A DNA stretch of 6,015 nucleotides from Sedimenticola sp. (GTDB lineage: Bacteria > Pseudomonadota > Gammaproteobacteria > Chromatiales > Chromatiaceae): assembly GCA_027038775.1 (NCBI GenBank), contig JALWGP010000438.1, forward strand, positions 1 through 6,015, read 5' to 3'. Within the stretch, counting starts at the first letter, position 1. Each line of letters starts with the position of its first letter. The notes below the pieces were generated by a model that was given only the letters and a program-made list of their open reading frames with translations, did no database searches and was not told where the DNA came from. This document shows, one piece after another, positions 1-5,246 of the stretch. The position numbers were made by a program, and so were the translations under genes.

Positions 1-378
1 GTCCAGCACCAGGGTGTCGCCGCGACCGCAAAGGGCCGTGAGCACCGCCAGGTTGGCCAGGTATCCGCTGGAGAAGAGCAACGCCCGTTCGCGCCCGGTG
101 AAGCGCGCCAGGGCCCGTTCCAGCTCGCGGTGGGCCCCGGTGTGGCCGGTGACCAGGTGCGCCGCACCCGCGCCACAGCCCCAGCGCGTCGCGCCTTCCC
201 GCAATGCCCCGGCCACCCTCGGGTCCGCCGCCAGCCCCAGGTAGTCGTTGCTGGAGAAGTTGAGCAGGGAACGCCCCTTCACCACCACTTCCGGCCCCTG
301 GGGCGACGCCAGCACCCGGTGCCTGCGGTAGAGGCCGGCCTGGCGGCGGCGTTCCAGTTCGGGTTCAAGCTGCCTCAT
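1..378 (-). CDS. bioF: 8-amino-7-oxononanoate synthase, N-terminal part (3' end outside window)
   Basis: BioF is a cytoplasmic PLP enzyme that condenses pimeloyl-ACP with L-alanine to give 8-amino-7-oxononanoate (KAPA), the first dedicated ring-forming step of biotin synthesis. Only the first 126 codons are present; the gene runs off the left edge. Visible family hallmarks are LNFSSNDYLGLA at residues 39-50, the glycine-rich GCGAGAAHLVTGHTGAH at 67-83 (the GSGGSGHVSGY region of E. coli BioF), LEREL-type helix residues around 86-93 and ALLFSSGYLANLAV at 99-112. The PLP-binding lysine lies beyond the window. The ATG at 378-376 matches the usual N-terminus; a TTG three codons upstream is possible, and no clear Shine-Dalgarno precedes either. 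The gene follows bioB by 66 bp on the same strand, so it is probably transcribed with it and controlled from the BirA operator upstream of bioB. Identification is firm. Confidence 0.95.
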   Translation of the reverse strand, partial: MRQLEPELERRRQAGLYRRHRVLASPQGPEVVVKGRSLLNFSSNDYLGLAADPRVAGALREGATRWGCGAGAAHLVTGHTGAHRELERALARFTGRERALLFSSGYLANLAVLTALCGRGDTLVLD

Positions 379-444
379 ATCAACCAAAGGTCATCGCCAG
401 CCGCTTCGGAAACTCCCCCGAACGATCGTCATTCTTCCCGGCGT

Positions 445-1443
445 TCAAACCCGGTGGCAGGCCCGCCCCTGGGGCGGCTTCTCCGTCTGCACCTGCTGTT
501 CCATGCGCAGCCCGAGCCGCCGGAAAAGCTCCAGGTCCCGGTTGCTCTCGGCGTTGTCGGTGGTGAGCAGCCGGTCGCCGTAGAAGAGGGAGTTGGCGCC
601 GGCGAAGAAACAGAGCGCCTGCATCTCGTCGCTCATCTCCTGGCGACCCGCCGAGAGCCGCACGTAGGAGGCGGGCATCATGATGCGGGCCACGGCGATG
701 GTGCGCACGAACTCCAGGGGATCGAGTTTCTCCACGCCGTAGAGCGGCGTCCCCTCCACCTGCACCAGCAGGTTGATGGGCACCGACTCGGGGTGGCTCG
801 GCAGGTTGGCCAGCTGGCAGAGCATGGAGGCCCGGTCGGCCCGGCTCTCGCCCATGCCCAGGATGCCGCCCGAGCAGACCTTGAGCCCCGCCTCCCGCAC
901 GTGCTCCAGGGTCTCCAGCCGGTCCCGGTAGGTGCGGGTGGTGATCACCTGGCCGTAGAACTCGGGAGAGGTGTCCAGATTGTGGTTGTAGTAGTCCAGT
1001 CCCGCCTCGCTCAGGCGCTGCGCCTGCTCCCGGGTGAGCATGCCCAAGGTGACGCAGGTCTCCATCCCCAGCGCCTTCACCCCGCGCACCATCTCCACCA
1101 CCCGTTCCAGGTTGGTGTCGGTGGGATTGCGCCAGGCCGCCCCCATGCAGAAGCGGGTGGCCCCCTGTTCCTTCGCCTCGCGCGCCGCCGCCAGCACCTC
1201 CTCCACCGGCAGCAGCCGCTCCCGCTCCAGGGCGGTATCGTGGCGGGCGCTCTGGGAACAGTAGCCGCAGTCCTCGGGACAGGCGCCGGTCTTGATGGAG
1301 AGCAGGGTGCTCGCCTGCACCCGGTTGGGATCGAAGTGGGCGCGGTGGACGCCGTGGGCCTGGAAGAGCAGGTCGTTGAAGGGGAGCCCGAAGAGCGCCA
1401 GCACCTCCTCCGCGCTCCAATCGTGACGGATTTCAGGATTCAT
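445..1443 (-). CDS. bioB: Biotin synthase
   Basis: BioB is a radical-SAM enzyme that inserts sulfur into dethiobiotin to make biotin. The protein is 332 residues, close to the usual length (E. coli 346). All key residues are visible: the radical-SAM cluster motif C55-x3-C59-x2-C62 within [12 protein letters not shown], and the [2Fe-2S] ligands C99, C130, C190 and R262, each offset by two from E. coli C97, C128, C188 and R260. [13 protein letters not shown] (151-163) and the C-terminal [11 protein letters not shown] are also typical. The ATG at 1443-1441 is chosen because the reading frame stays open far upstream inside the opposite-strand comF gene, and [10 protein letters not shown] fits the family start. 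The Shine-Dalgarno is weak. The gene heads a bioB-bioF transcription unit, divergent from comF, with a BirA operator and a matching promoter just upstream. It appears intact and functional. Confidence 0.98.
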   Translation of the reverse strand: MNPEIRHDWSAEEVLALFGLPFNDLLFQAHGVHRAHFDPNRVQASTLLSIKTGACPEDCGYCSQSARHDTALERERLLPVEEVLAAAREAKEQGATRFCMGAAWRNPTDTNLERVVEMVRGVKALGMETCVTLGMLTREQAQRLSEAGLDYYNHNLDTSPEFYGQVITTRTYRDRLETLEHVREAGLKVCSGGILGMGESRADRASMLCQLANLPSHPESVPINLLVQVEGTPLYGVEKLDPLEFVRTIAVARIMMPASYVRLSAGRQEMSDEMQALCFFAGANSLFYGDRLLTTDNAESNRDLELFRRLGLRMEQQVQTEKPPQGRACHRV

Positions 1444-1475
1444 GGGGAATTTTCCGCTAGAATGAGGGCTCGACC

Positions 1476-1503
1476 ATGTTAGAGAAGGATTCTCTTCTGT
1501 CAA
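1476..1503 (-). promoter_or_regulatory. Probable sigma-70 promoter of bioB-bioF
   Basis: Read on the minus strand, a perfect -35 box TTGACA (1503-1498) is followed after 16 bases by TAACAT (1481-1476), a 4/6 match to TATAAT. Transcription would begin near position 1469, giving a leader of about 26 bases before the bioB ATG. The -35 box lies inside the left half of the BirA operator, which is the arrangement expected for biotin-dependent repression. Confidence 0.6.
1481..1495. repeat. Short perfect inverted repeat in bioB/comF control region
   Basis: AGAGAA (1481-1486) and TTCTCT (1490-1495) form a perfect 6-bp inverted repeat around GGA (1487-1489). It fills the spacer between the -35 and -10 boxes of the proposed bioB promoter. 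In a comF transcript starting upstream it would fold into a hairpin showing GGA in a three-base loop. It could be an operator half-pair, an RNA hairpin or chance; the repeat itself is certain, its role is not. Confidence 0.4.
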
Positions 1504-1529
1504 CCACAAGGAAGTTCCATGGTTTACAA
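1497..1529. promoter_or_regulatory. BirA (biotin repressor) operator
   Basis: CTGTCAACC (1497-1505), a 15-base spacer and GGTTTACAA (1521-1529) match the proteobacterial BirA operator TTGTAAACC-N14-16-GGTTTACAA. The right half-site is perfect (9/9) and the left is 7/9. It stands upstream of bioB, where BirA with biotinoyl-AMP is known to repress biotin genes. The left half overlaps the TTGACA -35 box of the proposed bioB promoter (minus strand), so binding would block RNA polymerase. The site also spans the comF Shine-Dalgarno, and its right half starts at the G of the comF ATG and runs through codons 2 and 3. The match and position are seen directly; repression is inferred from the family. 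Confidence 0.88.
1508..1514 (+). promoter_or_regulatory. Shine-Dalgarno of comF
   Basis: AAGGAAG lies four bases before the ATG at 1519 and supports this start. It sits in the spacer of the BirA operator, and as ACAAGGAAGT it also resembles the CsrA consensus ACARGGAUGU (9 of 10 positions). Confidence 0.65.
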
Positions 1530-2229
1530 CCTGCCCCAGCCCCTGCAGCGACTCTTTCTTCCACCCAGCTGCCTCCTCTGCAACGATCCTGGCGAGGGGG
1601 AACTCGACCTCTGCACCACCTGCCTCGACGATCTCCCTTCCAACCACCACGCCTGCAGCCGCTGTGCCCTGCCCCTGCCGGAAGAGGCTCCCGCGGGGTC
1701 CCTCTGCGGCCATTGCATCCGGACGGAGCCACCTTTCCACCGGATCGTTGCACCCTGGCGCTATGAAGGCCCCCTGGCGGAGCTGATCCGGCTGCTCAAG
1801 TTCCGGCAGAAGCTGGCCGTGGGCAGGAGCCTGGGCATCCTGCTCGCGCGGCAGCTGAAGCGCCGCAGGGAGAGGCCGCAGCTGATCCTGCCGGTTCCCC
1901 TCCACCCCCGCCAGCTGCGCGAGCGCGGCTTCAACCATGCCGCGGAACTGGCCTATGCCATCTCCCGCGAACTGGGGTTGCCCTGGTCCACGCGCCTGCT
2001 GCGCAAGCAGAGGCCGACCCCGGCCCAGCACAACCTGGACCGCGGCGAGCGCCTGGAAAACCTGCGCGGTGCCTTCCATTTCATTCCCTCCAGCGGCTAC
2101 CGCCACGTGGCCGTGGTGGACGACGTGGTAACCACCGGCGCCACGGTGACCGAGGTGGCCCGCACCCTGAAGCGCGCCGGCGTGGAGAAGGTGGAGATCT
2201 GGGCGGTGGCCCGCACCCCGGATCGGTGA
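1519..2229 (+). CDS. comF: ComF/GntX family protein (phosphoribosyltransferase fold with N-terminal zinc ribbon)
   Basis: This 236-residue protein belongs to the ComF(C)/GntX family. Members are needed for natural transformation in several bacteria (uptake or processing of single-stranded DNA); the reaction is not well defined. The N-terminus carries four CxxC pairs, C18/C21, C32/C35, C46/C49 and C63/C66; the last three form a compact zinc-ribbon-like cluster. [23 protein letters not shown] (73-95), [17 protein letters not shown] (125-141) and [19 protein letters not shown] (164-182) are family signatures. The PRPP-binding loop is [14 protein letters not shown] at 197-210. Length and motif order are normal. 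The gene is divergent from bioB and shares its control region; the BirA operator overlaps its start codon. It ends 3 bp from the convergent methyltransferase gene with no visible terminator. Family assignment is firm; the exact role in this organism is unknown. Confidence 0.92.
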   Translation: MVYNLPQPLQRLFLPPSCLLCNDPGEGELDLCTTCLDDLPSNHHACSRCALPLPEEAPAGSLCGHCIRTEPPFHRIVAPWRYEGPLAELIRLLKFRQKLAVGRSLGILLARQLKRRRERPQLILPVPLHPRQLRERGFNHAAELAYAISRELGLPWSTRLLRKQRPTPAQHNLDRGERLENLRGAFHFIPSSGYRHVAVVDDVVTTGATVTEVARTLKRAGVEKVEIWAVARTPDR

Positions 2230-2232
2230 GGA

Positions 2233-3378
2233 TCAGGGTCCCGAGAATCCTATCCGGTCACCGGACACCCCCCTGCCCAGCGCCATCACCTTGAACTGCT
2301 CGCCCATGCCCGTGGGCGAGATCAGCCGTTTCACCCCCTGCACCAGAGCCATGTGCTCGGGCACCCGTTCCGGATCGGATTCGGCCAGCAGCCGGTCCAG
2401 GCCGCAGCCCACCAGGAAGCGGGCCTGGGTGGTGTAGCCCAGCCGCTCCAGGCCCGCCGCCTCGGCACCCTCGGCCACGGCGGTGAAGTCCACGTGGGCG
2501 GTGATGTCCTGCAGGCCCGGCAGCAGCAGGGGATCGTCGTGGGCGTGGTGGCGGAAATGGCACAGGAGGGTGCCCATGTGGCGCTGGGGGTGGTAGTAGG
2601 CGGCCCGTGGATGGCCGTAATCGACCAGGAGCAGTACGCCCCGCTCCAGGCTCTCGCTCACGGCCGCGAGCCAGGGACGCAGGTTGAGGTTGATCTCCGA
2701 GACATAGCCCGGCACCAGCGTTCCCACCGACGCCTCGATGACGGCCACCGCCGCTTCCACCTGCGGCGAGGCGGGCCGCCACTGCACCACCAGGCCTTCT
2801 CCCGATGGTGCCACCCACTGCTCCTCCACCGCGCCCTCCCCCCTGCGGAAGCGGTGCACCGGCATGGCGTCGAGCACCTCGTTGGCCAGCATCACGCCGG
2901 AAAAATGGCGCGGCAGCCGCTCCAGCCACTCCACCCGGGAGAGCAGGTGGGGCACCTCCCGTTCCAGGGTCTCCCGCTGGCGCCGTTGCAGCTCCGGGCT
3001 CACCTCGAGGATGAAGTAGCGCCCGGGCAACCGCTCCAGTTCCTCCAGCCGCTGCAGGACCTGCGACGCCATGAGGCCGGTGCCGGCGCCGAACTCGAGG
3101 AGATCGCCCTTCCCGATCTCCTCCAGCACCTGGGCGCACGGGTTGCCCAGCGCCCGGCCGAAGAGCGGTGAGATCTCGGGGGCGGTGACGAAGTCTCCGC
3201 CGACGCCGAACTTGGCCGCGCCGGCCACGTAGTAACCCAGTCCGGGGGCGTAGAGGGCCAGCTCCATGAAGCGGGCGAAGGGGATGGCACCGCCGGCCGA
3301 CTCCATCTCGGCCTGGAGGCGCGCCATCATCTCCCGCTGCTGCTGTCGCTCCTCGGACGAGAGCTGGAAACCGGTCAT
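2233..3378 (-). CDS. Class I SAM-dependent methyltransferase, MidA/NDUFAF7 family (COG1565)
   Basis: This 381-residue protein matches the MidA/NDUFAF7 family. The eukaryotic members methylate an arginine of a complex I subunit during assembly; the bacterial substrate is not established. Visible motifs are IPFARFMELALYAPGLGYY (32-50), GDFVTAPEISPLFG (61-74), the SAM-binding motif I LEFGAGTGLM (94-103), the acidic strand end YFILEVSPEL (121-130), NEVLDAMPVHRF (166-177), LLVDYGH (250-256) and QDITAHVDFT (290-299). Length is typical. The ATG at 3378-3376 fits the family N-terminus, although no Shine-Dalgarno stands before it. M17/M18, directly preceded by GGGAG, is a less likely alternative. It diverges from the pteridine reductase gene across a 53-bp region with an inverted repeat and converges on comF. 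Family assignment is strong; a role in respiratory complex assembly is inferred only by analogy. Confidence 0.9.
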   Translation of the reverse strand: MTGFQLSSEERQQQREMMARLQAEMESAGGAIPFARFMELALYAPGLGYYVAGAAKFGVGGDFVTAPEISPLFGRALGNPCAQVLEEIGKGDLLEFGAGTGLMASQVLQRLEELERLPGRYFILEVSPELQRRQRETLEREVPHLLSRVEWLERLPRHFSGVMLANEVLDAMPVHRFRRGEGAVEEQWVAPSGEGLVVQWRPASPQVEAAVAVIEASVGTLVPGYVSEINLNLRPWLAAVSESLERGVLLLVDYGHPRAAYYHPQRHMGTLLCHFRHHAHDDPLLLPGLQDITAHVDFTAVAEGAEAAGLERLGYTTQARFLVGCGLDRLLAESDPERVPEHMALVQGVKRLISPTGMGEQFKVMALGRGVSGDRIGFSGP

Positions 3379-3426
3379 GGGAACCCGCGTGATAGACTGG
3401 ACCCGCCGATTCTATCAGCGGGTCCC
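3379..3426. promoter_or_regulatory. Imperfect inverted repeat in divergent promoter region
   Basis: The left arm (3379-3395) and right arm (3412-3426) pair over 15 bp with two single-base bulges in the left arm. The cores are TGATAG and CTATCA, then CCCGC and GCGGG, then GGGA and TCCC, around a 16-base centre. The region nearly fills the 53 bp between two divergent start codons. Each arm includes a -10-like hexamer facing its own gene: TAGACT (3393-3398) on plus and TAGAAT (3414-3409) on minus. No convincing -35 boxes are visible. It may be a dyad operator over face-to-face promoters; the symmetry is seen, the function is inferred. Confidence 0.5.
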
Positions 3427-3431
3427 AAGAG

Positions 3432-4181
3432 ATGCTCGAACCGAAACCCCTGGCAGGGAAGACCGCCCTCGTCACCGGCGGAGCGGCGCGGCTCGGCGCC
3501 ATGAGCGCCCGTTTCCTCCACGCCGCCGGTGCCCACGTGGTGATCCACTACCGCAGCTCCGCCGCCGCGGCCGAGGCCCTGCGCGACGAGCTGGAGGCGG
3601 ACCGTCCCGGCTCGGTGACCCTGGTGCAGGGCGACCTCCTCGACCTCGACGTCCTCCACCGTTTCGTGGCGCAGTGCCTGGAGGCCACGGGTTCCCTGGA
3701 CATCCTGCTCAACAACGCTTCCAACTACTTTCCCACGCCGCTGGAGCACGTCACCGAGGCGCAGTGGGAGAGCCTCTTCGGCGTCAACGCCAAGGCCCCC
3801 TTCTTCCTCTCTCGCGAGGCGGCGCCCCACCTGCGCGCGCGCCGCGGTTGCATCATCAACATGGTGGACATCCACGCCGAGCGCCCCAACCCGGGCTACC
3901 CCGTCTACAGCATGGCCAAGGCGGCCAACGCCATGATGGTGAAGGCACTGGCCCGGGAGCTGGCGCCCGAGGTGCGGGTGAACGGGGTGGCGCCGGGGGC
4001 CATCCTCTGGCCGGAGGGGGCCGAGGGCGAGAAGTCCAAGGCGCAGGCCCTGCCCCGCATCCCCCTGGGCCGCGCCGGCGCACCGGAGCAGATCGCCCGC
4101 ACCGTGCTCTTCCTGGCCACCACCGACTACATCACCGGCCAGATCATCGCGGTGGACGGGGGACGGAGCATTCAGCAATAG
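3432..4181 (+). CDS. Pteridine reductase (short-chain dehydrogenase/reductase, PTR1/FolM-like)
   Basis: This 249-residue SDR enzyme probably uses NADPH to reduce dihydropterins or dihydrofolate in the cytoplasm. The glycine motif is TGGAARLG (15-22), of the TGxxxRxG form typical of pteridine reductases. HYRSS (39-43) carries R41, which suits NADP. LLNNAS (92-97) and N119 are the other structural SDR residues. Catalytic Y159 and K163 are in YSMAK. At the usual serine position there is D146 in IINMVDIHAERP, as in trypanosomatid PTR1, which separates it from FabG-type reductases. VRVNGVAPGAILWP (181-194) is also PTR-like. The ATG at 3432 gives the normal N-terminus; only AAGAG directly abuts it, so the ribosome-binding site is poor. 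It converges on folK-folB, which supports a pterin role. Pteridine reductase is confident; which pterin it reduces is open. Confidence 0.92.
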   Translation: MLEPKPLAGKTALVTGGAARLGAMSARFLHAAGAHVVIHYRSSAAAAEALRDELEADRPGSVTLVQGDLLDLDVLHRFVAQCLEATGSLDILLNNASNYFPTPLEHVTEAQWESLFGVNAKAPFFLSREAAPHLRARRGCIINMVDIHAERPNPGYPVYSMAKAANAMMVKALARELAPEVRVNGVAPGAILWPEGAEGEKSKAQALPRIPLGRAGAPEQIARTVLFLATTDYITGQIIAVDGGRSIQQ

Positions 4182-4222
4182 GGCAGAAGGAAAAAGGAAC
4201 TCCGCATCGGCCGCCCCCGGAC

Positions 4223-4330
4223 GGCCCTTGCCTTCGCCCGGTGGCAGGACGTCCAAAGCCATGGATGGCCGAGGCCGAGCGCACAGGGATGTGCTTGGAG
4301 CGGTCCCGCCACCGGGCAAAGGCAAGGGCC
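4223..4330. repeat. 108-base structured intergenic element: 28-base inverted arms around two GGA hairpins
   Basis: The arms at 4223-4250 and 4303-4330 are inverted copies matching at 26 of 28 positions; the mismatches are 4235/4318 and 4246/4307. They would be A-C mismatches in a plus-strand RNA but G-U pairs in a minus-strand RNA. The 52-base centre holds a further 5-bp stem TCCAA/TTGGA (4252-4256 with 4295-4299) and two small hairpins: GCCAT-GG-ATGGC (4258-4269) and GCACA-GGGA-TGTGC (4281-4294). Each displays a CAnGGATG sequence on the plus strand, like a CsrA/RsmA site. It lies between the convergent pteridine reductase and folK genes and could end transcription from both sides, although no T-tract follows. 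It may instead be a REP-like repeat or an RNA element. I see no terminal target duplications and only one copy here. Confidence 0.75.
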
Positions 4331-4342
4331 CCGCACCTCCAC

Positions 4343-4816
4343 TCAGAGCTCCACCCGCTCCATCCTCCCCTTGCGCGGAAAGGCCCGCCACAGCTCACTG
4401 TAGGTCCTGCCCGCCACCGGGTGCCGCTCGTCAGGCGCCACGTCGGCCAGGGGGCCGAGGACGAAGGCGTACTCCAGGATCTCGTCGCGGGGAAGGCCAA
4501 GGGCAGGATCCACCAGCTCGTTCCAGGTGAGCAGGTCCAGGTCCAGGGTGCGCGAGCTGAACTTCTCGCTGCCCCGCACCCGCCCGCGCGCCTCCTCGAT
4601 GGCGCGCAGGGCCCCGCGCACCGCGTGCAGCGGCTCGCCGGTGTCGATCCCCACCACCAGGTTGAGGAAGTCGTCCCCCTCGAAGCCCTCCGCCGCCGTG
4701 CGGTAGACGGGCGAGACCACCAGGGGCCCGAAGCGGGCCTCCAGCAGCGCCAGCGCCGCGCGCAGGTTCTCCTCGGGCTCGATGTTGCTGCCCAGCGAGA
4801 TCCAGGCGCGGGTCAT
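4343..4816 (-). CDS. folK: 2-amino-4-hydroxy-6-hydroxymethyldihydropteridine pyrophosphokinase (HPPK)
   Basis: FolK transfers pyrophosphate from ATP to 6-hydroxymethyl-dihydropterin in folate synthesis. The protein is 157 residues, a normal length. Visible motifs are ISLGSNI (6-12), SPVYRTAA (35-42), FLNLVV (50-55) and RTLDLDLL (89-96) with the two Mg-binding aspartates D92 and D94. The ATP-loop region reads LPRDEILEYAFVLGPL (108-123) in place of the common PHP...RAFVLxPL. This resembles, from memory, the folB-linked second HPPK type of pseudomonads. The ATG at 4816-4814 overlaps the folB stop codon in an ATGA junction, so translation is probably coupled. The open frame continues upstream inside folB, but such a start would add a 41-residue non-homologous leader. 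Downstream lies the large hairpin element, then the convergent pteridine reductase. Confidence 0.93.
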   Translation of the reverse strand: MTRAWISLGSNIEPEENLRAALALLEARFGPLVVSPVYRTAAEGFEGDDFLNLVVGIDTGEPLHAVRGALRAIEEARGRVRGSEKFSSRTLDLDLLTWNELVDPALGLPRDEILEYAFVLGPLADVAPDERHPVAGRTYSELWRAFPRKGRMERVEL

Positions 4817-5172
4817 TGCCGGCGGCGCCGCCGCTCGATGATCAGGCCGGCGGCCTCGGCATTCTCGAGCGCCCGCGGCTTGCTCAGGGTGAGGCGCAGC
4901 CACTCCACGGGGAAACGGCCCAGGATGAGCTCGGCGCACCCCTCGGCCAGGGTCTCGATGAGGCGGAAATCGGTGCCGGCCACATACTCGGCCAGGGCCT
5001 CGGCCACGGCGCTGTAGTCCAGGGCGTCCTCCACCCGGTCCGAGGCGGCGGCCCGGCCCACGTCGGCGGCCAGCTCCAGGTCGAAGAGGAGGGGCTGGGG
5101 CGCCTGGCGTTCATGCTCGTGCACGCCCACGAGCACATCCAGCTGCATCCGGCGCAGGAAGATGAGGTCCAA
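4813..5172 (-). CDS. folB: Dihydroneopterin aldolase (TTG start)
   Basis: FolB cleaves dihydroneopterin to 6-hydroxymethyl-dihydropterin and glycolaldehyde, the step before FolK; it acts as a homo-octamer in the cytoplasm. I choose the TTG at 5172-5170, giving 119 residues that begin MDLIFLRRMQLDVLVGVHEH. With this start E21, Y53, E73 and K98 fall on the same numbers as in E. coli FolB, and AGAGGG stands seven bases upstream. The ATG at 5214 would add 14 residues (VSYSLPFSPEGFV region) absent from the family and has no Shine-Dalgarno. LSKPRALENAEAAGLIIER (96-114) is the family C-terminal signature; an arginine run ends the protein. It overlaps folK by four bases and is divergent from plsY. 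Confidence 0.94.
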   Translation of the reverse strand: MDLIFLRRMQLDVLVGVHEHERQAPQPLLFDLELAADVGRAAASDRVEDALDYSAVAEALAEYVAGTDFRLIETLAEGCAELILGRFPVEWLRLTLSKPRALENAEAAGLIIERRRRRQ

Positions 5173-5246
5173 GACGAAACCCTCTGGAGAAAAGGGAAGC
5201 GAATAGCTTACCATAGCGCCATTTTACGGCCTCATCGGTTCCGCAC
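5173..5246. promoter_or_regulatory. Divergent folB/plsY promoter region
   Basis: These 74 bases separate the divergent folB and plsY start codons and must hold the promoters of both unless plsY is read from elsewhere. The only recognisable element is an AT-rich TAAAAT (5226-5221, minus strand), a 5/6 match to a -10 box, without a convincing -35. No operator-like dyad was found. If the TTG start of folB is right, this region is entirely non-coding. Confidence 0.35.
5180..5185 (-). promoter_or_regulatory. Shine-Dalgarno deciding the folB TTG start
   Basis: AGAGGG on the minus strand lies seven bases before the TTG at 5172-5170. This is good spacing, and no comparable site precedes the upstream ATG at 5214. 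It is the main local evidence for the shorter FolB. Confidence 0.65.

Noticed and set aside
379..444. A separate promoter or small gene between bioB and bioF
   Set aside because: The 66 bases show no convincing promoter, hairpin or small coding frame with a Shine-Dalgarno; a plain intercistronic spacer is the simplest reading.
1458..1463. TAGAAT as a -10 box for comF on the plus strand
   Set aside because: It is a good -10 hexamer at a sensible distance from comF, but no recognisable -35 lies 16-18 bases upstream (1434-1440 reads CAGGATT), so I did not list it as a promoter.
130..1482. Long plus-strand open frame of 450 codons opposite bioF and bioB
   Set aside because: It is antisense to two clearly identified genes and is a product of high GC content; its translation is rich in His, Gln, Gly and Pro with no family motif.
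1476..1766. Plus-strand open frame of 96 codons overlapping the comF start
   Set aside because: It begins inside the bioB promoter region, has no Shine-Dalgarno and is almost wholly an alternative frame of comF with proline-rich low-complexity sequence.
2254..2266. TCCGGT-C-ACCGGA palindrome near the comF/methyltransferase convergence as a terminator
   Set aside because: It lies within the methyltransferase coding end, the one-base centre cannot form a stable RNA loop without opening the stem, and there is no T-tract.
4223..4330. A classical rho-independent terminator or an insertion-sequence remnant
   Set aside because: The hairpin is far longer than a usual terminator and lacks a T-run on either side. 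There is no transposase fragment and no evident flanking duplication, so I kept it as a structured element of unknown kind.
3375..4391. Minus-strand open frame of 338 codons opposite the pteridine reductase
   Set aside because: It is antisense to a motif-complete SDR gene and covers the hairpin element; it shows no recognisable domain.
3266..5017. Plus-strand open frame of 583 codons through the pteridine reductase, hairpin element and folK
   Set aside because: It crosses three real genes in a wrong frame and gives an arginine/proline-rich sequence typical of a GC-rich shadow frame.
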